DNA from: JBBAGC01 sp964491265
Lineage (GTDB): Bacteria; Spirochaetota; UBA4802; UBA5550
Direction of reading: 5' to 3'
Assembly (NCBI GenBank): GCA_964491265.1
Contig: CAZBFP010000014.1
Coordinates: forward strand, 29,062 to 93,061
DNA length: 64,000 nt
In this document: positions 18,068 through 26,831 of the stretch, one piece after another
How the letters are laid out: each line of letters opens with the position of its first letter
How positions within the stretch are numbered: the first letter of the stretch is position 1
Program-made: the position numbers and the translations under genes
Notes under the pieces: generated by a model
The model's database searches: none
What the model saw: only the letters and a program-made list of their open reading frames with translations
Told to the model about the DNA's origin: nothing

Positions 18068-18686
18068 TTAATCACCGGAAAGTTTTTTCCCTCCTGCAGG
18101 TTTCAGTTCTCCCTCTGCAAAAACCTTAATTGTGCCGAACTGTCCGTCAAAACCATTCTCCACATAAACCTCTCCGCTCCTGAGACGCCTTACACATTCT
18201 GCAAGGACTTCACTCCCCTTCTCACCTAACTCGCCATGCTCTGCATCCAGAAGAATATGAAACTCTGAACCGAGGGCCTTTATTAATCGAAAATATTCAC
18301 CGGTAACTTTTGCTGCAGAACTGCTTTTGCAGCTTGCGAGCTCTGCGAGAAGATCAGGGAGCTGTGTTATGGAATAAAATTCGTGGGTGTTTTTTATTTC
18401 ACTCATATCCCTGTCAGCAAGTTCAGCCACACGGTGCATAACGCCGGGTGTTACAAGTGTATTGCATACAGGGCATATCCCCTTATGCTTTTCTGTTTCA
18501 TCAGGACTCCAGTTTCTCCTTTAGCTCGGCAAACCATCCGGGATCGATACAGTCCCCTGTGCCGATTAAATTTATCCCTTTTATTCTGGCCCAGTACTCC
18601 AGATATTCAGGTATAAGTTTTTTACTGGTTGCAATGGAGAATCTGGAATGAATATGGAAGTCTGCTATGTATTTCAATTTTTTCAC
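18068..18686 (-). pseudogene. Decayed EndoQ-like PHP-domain endonuclease (internal deletion plus frameshift)
   Basis: The minus strand starts at 18686 with ADFHIHSRFSIATSK and LIGTGDCIDPGWF, the N-terminus of PHP-domain endonuclease Q/UvrD-associated proteins. This frame stops after 61 codons at 18501. In another frame the sequence resumes immediately with KGICPVCNTLVTPGVMHRVAELADR, the family's zinc motif and downstream region. It runs to 18068 with GFDGQFGTIKVF near the end. Intact members are about 400 residues, so roughly half the protein between the PHP start and the zinc motif is missing. EndoQ cleaves DNA 5' of deaminated bases. This copy should be inactive. Confidence 0.75.
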
Positions 18687-18776
18687 CGGTTATAGAGCAG
18701 AAAAGCCCCTGTTAAACAAATTAAAATTTTTAATGTTGACAACAGCATGAACCGCAAATATATGGATTAAGAAAAT

Positions 18777-18849
18777 GGCGCCGTACCCAAGTGGCTAAGG
18801 GAGAGGTCTGCAAAACCTTTATTCAGCGGTTCGAATCCGCTCGGCGCCT
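18777..18849 (+). tRNA. tRNA-Cys (anticodon GCA)
   Basis: 73 bases. Acceptor GGCGCCG/CGGCGCC with discriminator T, anticodon loop CTGCAAA and T arm AGCGG-TTCGAAT-CCGCT. CCA is not encoded. A tRNA-Leu(UAA) follows 30 bases later. Confidence 0.95.
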
Positions 18850-18879
18850 ATAATCCTTCTCCAGGATTACGGCAGTATC

Positions 18880-18965
18880 GCCCGGGTGGTGGAATTTGGT
18901 AGACACAAGGGACTTAAAATCCCTTGGACCTTGTGTCCGTGCGGGTTCAAGTCCCGCCCCGGGCA
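18880..18965 (+). tRNA. tRNA-Leu (anticodon UAA)
   Basis: 86 bases. Acceptor GCCCGGG/CCCGGGC with discriminator A, anticodon loop CTTAAAA, a long variable arm (TGGACCTTGTGTCC region) and T loop TTCAAGT. CCA is not encoded. Second tRNA of the plus-strand pair. Confidence 0.95.
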
Positions 18966-19012
18966 AATACTTCATAATCATCAACTCAGCTATTATCTCC
19001 TTCCTGCTTAAA

Positions 19013-20482
19013 TCAACTCCACTTTTTTACTACTTCCACAAGGAGCCGCAATCCGTAGCCGGTTGCATTTTTAGGCCTGTACCCTCTCTGTTTTGAATAC
19101 CATGCTGTTCCTGCAATGTCTATATGAGCCCACTTGGTTTTTTCAACAAAATTCCTCAAAAAAACAGCCCCGGATATAGTGCCTGCATTTTTTTCAGCAG
19201 CCATATTGTTTAAATCAGCCACCTCAGACTTCATTCTGTCATCATAATCATCAAAGAATGGGAGCCTCCAGATCTTTTCACCCGTATCTTTTGAGGCACC
19301 CTCTAAAATTATCGCAATTTCCTCATCTGTGGAAAGATATGCAGCAACTGTTTCACCAAATGTAACAACACATGCCCCGGTGAGAGTGGCCACATCAACA
19401 ATAACATCAGGCTTTATCTCTTTCTCCATATATGCTAAAGCATCAGCAAGGATAAGCCTCCCTTCAGCATCAGTATTCCCGATCTCCACTGTTTTACCAT
19501 TATATGCTTTAAAAATATCGCCGGGTCTGAATGAAGTGCCGCTTACCATATTTTCAGTTAGAGGAATTACTGCTGTAACATTTTTTTTAACCTTAAGCTC
19601 AGCAAGTGTCTTCATTGTGTAAAGTACAGTGGCAGCACCTGCCATGTCCATGCGCATTGTTTCCATAGATCCTGAAGGCTTCATATTCATCCCCCCTGAA
19701 TCGAATGTAACCCCCTTCCCCACAAGACCGAAAACCTTTTTACTTTTGCTATCCCCCCTGTATTCGAGTACCACCACATGGGCCGGAACAGCACTCCCCC
19801 TGTTAACAGCAAGAATAAGCCCCATCTTCTTTTTTTCAATACCCTTTTTATCCAGAACAGTACACTTCAATCCCGATTTTGATGCAATCTCACGTGCAAG
19901 CTTTGCGAATGAAACCGGATTCACCTCATCAGCAGTATCATTTATCAGATCCCTGCATAGATGTGTATTTTCAGCAGCAATCTCCACTTCCCGGAGAATT
20001 TTACCGGCATTCTCTATTTCTGAAAGAAATTCAATTTTTTCAAGAACTTCAGGCTTTTCTTTGCCGGATTTATACCTGTTAAATGTATAATTAGCCAGGA
20101 GCATCCCTTCAGCAGTATATCTGAATGAATCCTCCGGGGTCATTGCTTCAACTGCGGGCACTGCAACAAGAAGAGAGGCTATTTTTTTTGATGAAGCAAA
20201 GATGACTGCTGATGCTGCCGCATTTCTCAATGATTCATTACTTATTTTTTTTCTTTCTCCAAGACCTGCGATAATTACATTCGGACTATTTTTTAAGGGA
20301 GTGAAAGATATTTCCCCTGCAGCAGAGCTGATAGAAGCAATATCTATTTCATTAAGGTAATCCGCCCCGATGTACTCACCCTTCAGCAATCCCTCCCTTG
20401 TTTCCTCATCAAGGAAAACCGCTATAGCCTCCCGTTCAGAATGTTTTTCCACACCCGATTTTACCTTTACTTTCATTTTCAC
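19013..20482 (-). CDS. pepA: Leucyl aminopeptidase (M17 family)
   Basis: 489 residues. The C-terminal catalytic domain carries the M17 signature NTDAEGRLILADAL and the metal/substrate region GKGVTFDSGGMNMKPSGSM with conserved Lys and Asp. WADHxD-like equivalents are present near the end (WAHIDIAGTAW). The N-terminal macrodomain-like part is divergent, as usual. The enzyme removes N-terminal residues from peptides in the cytoplasm and forms hexamers using two metal ions. Tandem ATGs (ATG AAA ATG AAA) begin the gene after a GGTG-type ribosome site. It is monocistronic between the tRNA pair and the fadN upstream region. Confidence 0.95.
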   Translation of the reverse strand: MKMKVKVKSGVEKHSEREAIAVFLDEETREGLLKGEYIGADYLNEIDIASISSAAGEISFTPLKNSPNVIIAGLGERKKISNESLRNAAASAVIFASSKKIASLLVAVPAVEAMTPEDSFRYTAEGMLLANYTFNRYKSGKEKPEVLEKIEFLSEIENAGKILREVEIAAENTHLCRDLINDTADEVNPVSFAKLAREIASKSGLKCTVLDKKGIEKKKMGLILAVNRGSAVPAHVVVLEYRGDSKSKKVFGLVGKGVTFDSGGMNMKPSGSMETMRMDMAGAATVLYTMKTLAELKVKKNVTAVIPLTENMVSGTSFRPGDIFKAYNGKTVEIGNTDAEGRLILADALAYMEKEIKPDVIVDVATLTGACVVTFGETVAAYLSTDEEIAIILEGASKDTGEKIWRLPFFDDYDDRMKSEVADLNNMAAEKNAGTISGAVFLRNFVEKTKWAHIDIAGTAWYSKQRGYRPKNATGYGLRLLVEVVKKWS

Positions 20483-20900
20483 CAGTACCTGCCTTTAATT
20501 TGTATTATTTCAATTGGAATATTTCAGCGATTCAGAGTGCAACTGTTAAATTTATACCTGCAATTATTTTATAAAAAATCCAACCTGAAATCTTTTTTCC
20601 CGCCGCATTAACTGAATATAAAAGTGAATTCCATAATTCAAGTAAATTAATCACTCGAACGCCGCAAAAGAGCTAAACGTAAAAAAATATTAATCTATGC
20701 CAACTATAACTGCATTAAATATCCCCGATTCCGTACCATACAGAAAATGACCACTCTATACTATCAAATAACAAATAAAAATCATATAATGAGTATGGAA
20801 ATTCTGAAAATTTAACACTCAAACATGTAAATATATATTCAATTATAATGATACAAAAAGAATTTTTTTATCTATTTTTTCATTTTAGATGTTATTCATA

Positions 20901-20928
20901 TTGACATTAATTTTAAATGAATTATAAA
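20901..20928 (+). promoter_or_regulatory. Candidate sigma-70 promoter of fadN-fadA
   Basis: TTGACA (20901-20906), a 16-base spacer, then TATAAA (20923-20928). It predicts a transcript start near 20935 and a leader of about 180 bases before the fadN ATG. Confidence 0.55.
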
Positions 20929-20944
20929 TTGCATGTGTGTTGAG

Positions 20945-20956
20945 TTTCATATGAAA
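20945..20956 (+). promoter_or_regulatory. Palindrome just after the fadN start site, possible operator
   Basis: TTTCATATGAAA is a perfect 12-bp palindrome 16 bases past the -10 box. That is where a repressor such as a TetR- or GntR-type fatty-acid regulator could block transcription. No such regulator gene is in the window. Confidence 0.4.
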
Positions 20957-21113
20957 TACAGATTTTGTACCAGCTTTTTTATTTTATGCACTGTCAAGGT
21001 GCAATTCAATTTATCAGCCTGGTGCAGAATGTATTGAAAAAACAATTCTATTTCACACAACCTTATAAACAAATAAATAATTGTTTATCATTAGACTTTC
21101 ACAGGAGGTTTTT

Positions 21114-23513
21114 ATGACTAGAAGGATCGAAAAAGTAGCCGTTATCGGCTCTGGTATCATGGGAGGCGGTATAGCTGCACTTTGTGCCAGCGCTGGCATC
21201 AAAACTTTATTGTTGGACATCGCTCCATTTGATCTTACAGACGCGGAAAAGAATGACAAAGCGGCTAAGAACAGAATAGTTGAAGCCGGTCTTCAGGCAC
21301 AGGTAAAAGCAAAACCTGCAGCATTCATGAACAAAGCTGTTGACCTTACTCTTATTGAGACAGGCAACTTAACTGATGATTTTGACAAACTTAAAGATGT
21401 TGATATCATCTTTGAAGTTGTTGTTGAAAATCTCAAAATCAAGCAGGATCTTTTTGGAAGAATCGAAAAAGTAATGAAGCCCGGTGCAATTATTGCATCT
21501 AACACTTCAGGTCTTCCTATTTCTCAAATGGCGGATGGAAGAAGCAAAGAATTTAAAGAAAACTTCCTTATCCTCCACTTCTTCAACCCTGTTCGCTACA
21601 TGAAAATTCTTGAGTGTGTAGCTGGTCCTGAAACTTCTAAAGAAGTTTGTGACTTTATCTCCAAATGGGGCGAGCAGACTCTTGGTAAAGGTGTTGTATG
21701 GGCAAAAGATACCCCTAACTTTATCGGCAACAGGATTGGAGTCGGGCTTATTTGTGCAGCTTTTAAATACATTGAAGAAGGAATAGCAACAATTCCTGAA
21801 GTTGACGCAATGTTCGGCAAGCCCATGGGTATACCTGGAACAGCTATCTTCGGTCTTGCTGACTTTGTTGGTAATGACACAATTGATCACATAGCTGAAA
21901 ACTCATACGAACTTCTCACAAAAGACGAAAACAGAGAGATATACAAAACTCCTGCGTTCTTCAAAAAAATGATGGAAAAGAAGATGTACGGCAACAAGAC
22001 AAAAGAAGCCGGCGGATTCTATCTTTCAGGCAAAACACCTGAAGGGAAAAGATTTAAAAAAGTTATCGACATCAAAACTCTTGAGCATGTTGATTTCGAC
22101 TCAAAAGCCAAGTACCCGATAGTTGAAGCAACAAAAGAACTTGCTACAACAGGCGAAAAGCAGAAACACCTTTTCAAAAATAATGAATTTGCAAAAAAAC
22201 TTATCTCTTCAATGTGTATCTACTCAGCAAACAGGATTCCTGAAATTGCTGACACACTCGTTGACATTGACAACGGTATGAAATGGGGTTATGCCTGGGA
22301 ATTCGGTCCATTTGAAACATGGGACAATCTGGGAGTTAAAGAATCTCTTCCGGAAATGGAGAAAGCAGGTTTTACAATTCCTGCTAATGTTAAAAAAATG
22401 GTTGAAAAAGGCGCAAATTCTTTCTACAAAATCGAAAACGGTATTAAAAAATACTGGGATTTTGCTTCAGAAAGCTATAAAAATATTCCTTACAGCCCAA
22501 ACATGGTATTCCTTTCAAACATCAAGGCTGATGCTAAAAAAGTAGTTCTTGGAACAGACAGTGCTTCACTTGTTGACATAGGCGATGATGTATTCTGCTT
22601 TGAGTTCCACACAAAAATGAACGCTATAAACGGCGAAATCGTTTCCATGATACCAAAGGTTACCGAGTTCATCAGAAAAAACGGTGCCGGTATGGTTATT
22701 GGTAATGAAGCCGGTGGTATTCCTCCAGCATTCAGCGCAGGCGGAGACTTAAAGTACATGCTGGGAATGGCACAGAAAGGCGACTTCAAAGGCATCAATG
22801 ACTTCATAGCAGACGTTCATGATGGAATGAAAAGAATGAAGTATGCTTCTTTCCCAGTTGTTGCAGCTCCTTTTGGACTTGCTCTCGGCGGCGGATGTGA
22901 AGTATGTCTATGGGCAGACAAAATTGTAGCTCACAACGAACTATACATGGCGCTTGTTGAAGTTGGCGCAGGTCTTGTTCCTGCAGGCGGCGGTTGCGTT
23001 CAGATGTGGAGAAGACTTAGCGAATCTGTTGTAACTCCAACTGACTGGCTGACAGTATTCCTTGCAGCTTTCAGAACAATTGCAATGCCGATGCCTTCAA
23101 TGTCTGCACAGGAAGCAAGAAACAAAGGTTTCCTCAGAGCTCAGGACAGAATAGTATTTAACAGAGATTACCTCATTGGTGATGCTAAAAAAGAAGTTCT
23201 AAGAATGGCTGAAGATGGATATGTGCCTCCTGCGAATCTGCCTATCAAGGTTATGGGTCAGGATGCAATGGGTGCAGTTGACGCTAATATTCCTGATATG
23301 CTTGCTGGATATCAGATTGCTCCTCATATATCAACTGTTGTTAGAAGAGTAGCTTATGTTATCTCCGGCGGTACAGCATTCAAAGGTTCAGAAATCTCTG
23401 AAGATGCAATGCTTGCTCTTGAAAGAGAGATGTTTGTTGACTGCTGGAAAACAGAGGGCTCTCAGAAGATGGCTGAGCACATGGCTACTAAAGGAAAACC
23501 ATTATTCATATAA
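21114..23513 (+). CDS. fadN: Bifunctional 3-hydroxyacyl-CoA dehydrogenase / enoyl-CoA hydratase (FadN type)
   Basis: 799 residues from the ATG at 21114, chosen because AGGAGG lies 5 bases upstream; an in-frame TTG at 21081 has no such site. The N-terminal Rossmann motif VAVIGSGIMGGGIAAL and the catalytic His in LHFFNPVRYMKILE mark the 3-hydroxyacyl-CoA dehydrogenase. The C-terminal third is a crotonase fold (SAGGDLKYML, GLALGGGCEV, EVGAGLVPAGGG) with its acidic residues. The domain order dehydrogenase-then-hydratase is that of Bacillus FadN, the reverse of E. coli FadB. It hydrates enoyl-CoA and oxidises the hydroxyacyl-CoA in beta-oxidation. fadA follows 28 bases later. Confidence 0.93.
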   Translation: MTRRIEKVAVIGSGIMGGGIAALCASAGIKTLLLDIAPFDLTDAEKNDKAAKNRIVEAGLQAQVKAKPAAFMNKAVDLTLIETGNLTDDFDKLKDVDIIFEVVVENLKIKQDLFGRIEKVMKPGAIIASNTSGLPISQMADGRSKEFKENFLILHFFNPVRYMKILECVAGPETSKEVCDFISKWGEQTLGKGVVWAKDTPNFIGNRIGVGLICAAFKYIEEGIATIPEVDAMFGKPMGIPGTAIFGLADFVGNDTIDHIAENSYELLTKDENREIYKTPAFFKKMMEKKMYGNKTKEAGGFYLSGKTPEGKRFKKVIDIKTLEHVDFDSKAKYPIVEATKELATTGEKQKHLFKNNEFAKKLISSMCIYSANRIPEIADTLVDIDNGMKWGYAWEFGPFETWDNLGVKESLPEMEKAGFTIPANVKKMVEKGANSFYKIENGIKKYWDFASESYKNIPYSPNMVFLSNIKADAKKVVLGTDSASLVDIGDDVFCFEFHTKMNAINGEIVSMIPKVTEFIRKNGAGMVIGNEAGGIPPAFSAGGDLKYMLGMAQKGDFKGINDFIADVHDGMKRMKYASFPVVAAPFGLALGGGCEVCLWADKIVAHNELYMALVEVGAGLVPAGGGCVQMWRRLSESVVTPTDWLTVFLAAFRTIAMPMPSMSAQEARNKGFLRAQDRIVFNRDYLIGDAKKEVLRMAEDGYVPPANLPIKVMGQDAMGAVDANIPDMLAGYQIAPHISTVVRRVAYVISGGTAFKGSEISEDAMLALEREMFVDCWKTEGSQKMAEHMATKGKPLFI

Positions 23514-23541
23514 CAAATGATATTTCAGGAGGTTTAAATAT

Positions 23542-24777
23542 ATGAGAGAAGCATATATTGTTGAAGCAACAAGAACACCAGGATGTAAACGAGGAAAAGG
23601 TCTCCTTGCCCAGACAAGGCCGGAAGATCTCCTTGCAACAACACTCAAAGCTACTGTTGAAAGAGCAAAAGTTCCTACAGAAGCTATTGAAGATGTAATG
23701 ATCGGCTGCGCATTCCCTGAAGCAGAACAGGGAATCAACATAGGTCGTATAGCACCTCTAATGGCTGGTTTCCCTATCACAGCCTGCGGAGCTACAGTAA
23801 ACAGATTCTGTTCATCAGGACTTGAAGCTATTGCTATTTCAGGTTTCAAAGTTAAAGCAGGCATGATGGATGTAGCTATGGCTGGTGGTGTAGAGTCCAT
23901 GTCTATAGTTCCTATGGGTGGAAACCTTCCAAGGCCTCACCCTGATTGGGCAGCTAAAGACTACACAGTTTATATGTCAATGGGTATAACAGCTGAAAAC
24001 GTTGCAAGAAGATATGACGTTAACCGTGCTGATATGGATCACTTTGCGGTTCAATCACACCTTAAAGCTGCTGATGCTCAGGCAAAAAAACTTTTTACAG
24101 AAATTGCACCGGTTGAAGCATACAAATTTTCACCTCAGCCTGATGGTTCCTACAAAAAAGAAACTTATACAGTTGACTATGATGACGGTGTTCAGGCACA
24201 GCCTGATACTGCGAAGATGGCTAAACTGAGAGGCGCTTTCTCAGGAGTTATTCCTAATGCTCCTAATTCAGGACAGATTACAGCTGCAAACTCTTCACAG
24301 ACAACTGACGGTGCTGCATCAAACCTTATAATGAGCAAAGAAGCTTGTGAAAAGTATGGTGTTAAACCAAAGGTTAAGCTTGTTGGATATGTTGTAGCAG
24401 GATGTAAGCCTGATGAAATGGGTGTTGGACCAAAATATGCAATTCCGCTCCTTTTCAAAAAGACCGGAATGACAATGGATAAAATGATAAAAGACGGAAT
24501 CTTCGAACTTAACGAAGCTTTCGCTTCTCAGTCTATCCACTGTTCCCGTGAACTTGGTATCGGAGATCCTAAGTACTGGGAATTCGGAAGCAAGGACCTT
24601 ATCATCAACCCTACAGGCGGCGCTATAGCTCTTGGACACCCGCTTGGATGTACAGGATCTAAAATATTCGCTACTCTTGTAATGAATATGCAGAGAATGG
24701 GCAAGAAGTATGGTATTGAGTCCATGTGTATCGGTGGTGGTATGGGAGCAGCTGCTCTTTTCGAGCTTGTTGACTAA
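23542..24777 (+). CDS. fadA: Acetyl-CoA acyltransferase (3-ketoacyl-CoA thiolase)
   Basis: 411 residues. Thiolase catalytic residues are visible: nucleophile Cys90 in VNRFCSSGLEAI, the His in ALGHPLGCTGSK and the second Cys in CIGGGMGAA. It cleaves 3-ketoacyl-CoA with CoA to give acetyl-CoA and a shortened acyl-CoA, the last step of beta-oxidation. It lies in one operon with fadN, an AGGAGG site precedes its ATG, and a strong terminator follows at 24801-24830. Biosynthetic acetoacetyl-CoA thiolase is possible by fold, but the fadN partnership favours degradation (or reversed beta-oxidation). Confidence 0.94.
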   Translation: MREAYIVEATRTPGCKRGKGLLAQTRPEDLLATTLKATVERAKVPTEAIEDVMIGCAFPEAEQGINIGRIAPLMAGFPITACGATVNRFCSSGLEAIAISGFKVKAGMMDVAMAGGVESMSIVPMGGNLPRPHPDWAAKDYTVYMSMGITAENVARRYDVNRADMDHFAVQSHLKAADAQAKKLFTEIAPVEAYKFSPQPDGSYKKETYTVDYDDGVQAQPDTAKMAKLRGAFSGVIPNAPNSGQITAANSSQTTDGAASNLIMSKEACEKYGVKPKVKLVGYVVAGCKPDEMGVGPKYAIPLLFKKTGMTMDKMIKDGIFELNEAFASQSIHCSRELGIGDPKYWEFGSKDLIINPTGGAIALGHPLGCTGSKIFATLVMNMQRMGKKYGIESMCIGGGMGAAALFELVD

Positions 24778-24800
24778 AAATACAACTCACTATATACTTA

Positions 24801-24830
24801 AAAGGGCCGGCTTAATGCCGGCCTTTTTTT
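24801..24830 (+). terminator. Intrinsic terminator of fadN-fadA
   Basis: GGCCGGC-TTAAT-GCCGGCC stem preceded by AAAG and followed by seven Ts. A classic rho-independent terminator. Confidence 0.9.
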
Positions 24831-24901
24831 ATGTCTCATAGTTTAGAAATCCTCCCCCCCTTCCGATAATAAACAGGTAATATTATATGGAGGATACATC
24901 A

Positions 24902-25054
24902 ATGGTTACAATTAATGCAGGTATAGACAAATGGAAAGAGGAGCAGCTATCCTACTTTAAAGAATATATTAAGTCCTTTACACCTGGAACAAAAGAGTAT
25001 AAGCAGATAGCAAGAGGTATTCTTGATCTTGAAAAAGGGAGAGAAAAGTCTTAA
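24902..25054 (+). CDS. Small ORF of 50 residues, unknown function
   Basis: The ATG at 24902 is preceded by TGGAGGATACATCA, a good ribosome site. The product is charged and helical (KWKEEQLSYFKEYIKSF, GILDLEKGREKS), with no membrane segment. Its TAA shares its last base with the ATG of the next gene (TAATG), so translation is coupled. Codon use resembles the neighbours. It is the first gene after the fadA terminator and thus leads the 24902-33508 gene run. I do not recognise a family. The ribosome site and coupling are the main evidence that it is real. Confidence 0.65.
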   Translation: MVTINAGIDKWKEEQLSYFKEYIKSFTPGTKEYKQIARGILDLEKGREKS

Positions 25055-25656
25055 TGACTTCAAAAGAGACTAAAAGCGGGTCAATTTTCCGTGATTTACA
25101 GCAGCAGAAAAGTGAGAAACCGGAATCAAAACGGAAAAGATTTTCCAGGCTTATTCTGATTTTTGATGCACTAATTATACTTCTGGTACTTTTTATTCTT
25201 ACAAACCGGGGAAAAGATACGCCTATTCAAACTTCCAATATTACACTTAAAGGGACAGAAATCAACTACACAATTGCAGAAATACCTGAAACAAATAATT
25301 ATATTTTTGGTCTTACAATTAAAGGAGTTGAAAAAGAAAAGAACAGAATATATCTTAATGGCGGACTGGCACAGATAAAGATAATCGATGGCGGGCATAT
25401 ACTTTTCACAGAAGAAATCGGGCCGGGAATTAAGTTTATTGAGCTTGAAATGGACGAAACCAGAATTTTTACCAGAGAGATAAGCGGAAGTATTTTGAAT
25501 GATTATCTTAAAAATATTAAAAAGCTTAAGACCAGAAGAAAGAGCATAATCGATTTTACATCCGGAACATTTACCTTCAGATCTCTCTTAACAGTAAATT
25601 ATCCTGACCCGGTTGAAATACCGCTCGATTTTAAATATGAGGTTAAAAATGATTGA
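25054..25656 (+). CDS. Single-pass membrane protein, unknown function
   Basis: 200 residues. A charged N-terminus of about 30 residues rich in Lys/Arg is followed by one hydrophobic segment (LILIFDALIILLVLFIL, about 33-49). A beta-rich extracytoplasmic domain of about 150 residues comes after. The positive-inside rule puts the N-terminus in the cytoplasm. No family was recognised. It begins at the overlapping stop of the 50-residue ORF and its 3' end overlaps the dCMP deaminase start by 8 bases, so all three are one transcript. Confidence 0.75.
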   Translation: MTSKETKSGSIFRDLQQQKSEKPESKRKRFSRLILIFDALIILLVLFILTNRGKDTPIQTSNITLKGTEINYTIAEIPETNNYIFGLTIKGVEKEKNRIYLNGGLAQIKIIDGGHILFTEEIGPGIKFIELEMDETRIFTREISGSILNDYLKNIKKLKTRRKSIIDFTSGTFTFRSLLTVNYPDPVEIPLDFKYEVKND

Positions 25657-26098
25657 AAGACCCTCCTGGGACATCTACTTCATGAAAATAGCAGAGGATG
25701 TTGCCACAAGATCTACCTGTTTAAGAAGGCATGTGGGTGCGGTAATTGTTAAGGATAAACGTATCCTTACTACCGGATATAATGGCGCACCAACCGGAAT
25801 CAGTCATTGTACTGAAGAGACATGTCTAAGGATAAAATATAATGTTCCAAGCGGGGAACGTCACGAATTATGCAGAGGTCTCCATGCGGAACAGAACGCC
25901 ATTATTCAGGCAGCTTATCATGGGGTTTCACTAAAGGGGGCGAAAATTTACATCACACACAAGCCCTGCTCAATCTGCACAAAAATGCTTATAAACAGCG
26001 GCATAGATACTTTTATTTTCAGATCCTTCTATGAGGACCCTCTGGCAGATAAAATGGCGGCAGAAGCCGGAATTAATATTATCATAATGGAATCCTGA
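25649..26098 (+). CDS. comEB: dCMP/cytidine deaminase family protein (ComEB-like)
   Basis: 149 residues from the ATG at 25649, which follows a GAGG site; the longer frame from TTG at 25613 lies inside the preceding gene and lacks a site. Zinc ligands and catalytic Glu are in LHAEQNAI (His79, Glu81) and KPCSICTKML (Cys107, Cys110). The second pattern, TGYNGAPTGISHC, is typical of dCMP deaminases of the ComEB group, which supply dUMP for thymidylate synthesis. The position, two bases before the TPR gene, makes it part of the long operon, but shows no clear functional link. Confidence 0.9.
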   Translation: MIERPSWDIYFMKIAEDVATRSTCLRRHVGAVIVKDKRILTTGYNGAPTGISHCTEETCLRIKYNVPSGERHELCRGLHAEQNAIIQAAYHGVSLKGAKIYITHKPCSICTKMLINSGIDTFIFRSFYEDPLADKMAAEAGINIIIMES

Positions 26099-26099
26099 C

Positions 26100-26813
26100 A
26101 TGAAAAAATATACTTCTTTGATCCCGATTCTTTTTTTAATATTTTCCTTTATTTCTATATCCGCCCTTTCTCAGATAAAAAAAGATGATGACCTTTTCAC
26201 CAGAGCTACAAAAAGTTTCTTTCAGAAAAATTTTGACATGGCTGAACATCTGCTGAAAGAGGTGATACAAAAAGATCCGCAGAATGCTCTGGCATATTCC
26301 TATCTGGGTGATATTTACTTAAACAAAAAACAGTACGATGGTGCCCTGAACTTATACCTTAAGGCAGTTGAAATTGATCCTGCTCCTGCAGAAAATTATT
26401 TCCGAATGGGGCAGATTCACTATTTCCGTAAGCATGGTGCCCTGTCTATAGAAAACTATGATAAAGCACTGGCCAGAGACAGCAAACTGCACATAGTATA
26501 CTACCATAAAGGCTTAGCATACCTGATGCTTATGCGCGATAAAAACAATACCATTTCCAACTGGGAACGCTTCATTACGCTGGCACCGGAAGATCCTCAG
26601 TACGACAGTATAAAAAGAATCATAGCACTGCTGAAAGACCCTGATTTTAAAATCCCCGATGCAGGGAGCGAGGTTTCCATTGAAGAGGCTCTGCTTCTGG
26701 GAGGCGCTACCCTTTCAAGACAGGAGAGAGCTGCTGAAGACAAGAAGGCCGGGCATGAAACGAAAAAATCGGTCCATGAACTGGAAGAAATTTACAAAGA
26801 AGATGATCTTTAA
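26100..26813 (+). CDS. Secreted TPR protein
   Basis: 237 residues. An N-terminal signal-like segment (SLIPILFLIFSFISISALS) precedes about three to four TPR units, for example NALAYSYLGDIYLNKKQYDG and PAENYFRMGQIHYFRKHG. The C-terminal quarter is highly charged (HETKKSVHELEEIYKEDDL). There is no lipobox Cys, so it is periplasmic or membrane-anchored by an uncleaved signal. TPRs mediate protein contacts. The next gene encodes a much larger TPR protein, and an amidase is three genes downstream, suggesting a cell-envelope assembly, but this is inference. Confidence 0.8.
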   Translation: MKKYTSLIPILFLIFSFISISALSQIKKDDDLFTRATKSFFQKNFDMAEHLLKEVIQKDPQNALAYSYLGDIYLNKKQYDGALNLYLKAVEIDPAPAENYFRMGQIHYFRKHGALSIENYDKALARDSKLHIVYYHKGLAYLMLMRDKNNTISNWERFITLAPEDPQYDSIKRIIALLKDPDFKIPDAGSEVSIEEALLLGGATLSRQERAAEDKKAGHETKKSVHELEEIYKEDDL

Positions 26814-26831
26814 TATTTATGGAGATAAAGA

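Larger units (their letters stand above)
20483..21113. other. Long AT-rich regulatory region upstream of fadN
   Basis: 631 bases between divergent pepA and fadN with no credible ORF. The right half holds a good promoter, a perfect 12-bp palindrome and two GGTGCA direct repeats (about 20998 and 21023) in a leader of about 180 bases. The left half shows nothing recognisable. Confidence 0.6.

Noticed and set aside
21081..21113. Upstream TTG start of fadN
   Set aside because: No ribosome site before it; AGGAGG lies just before the ATG at 21114 where the conserved Rossmann fold begins.
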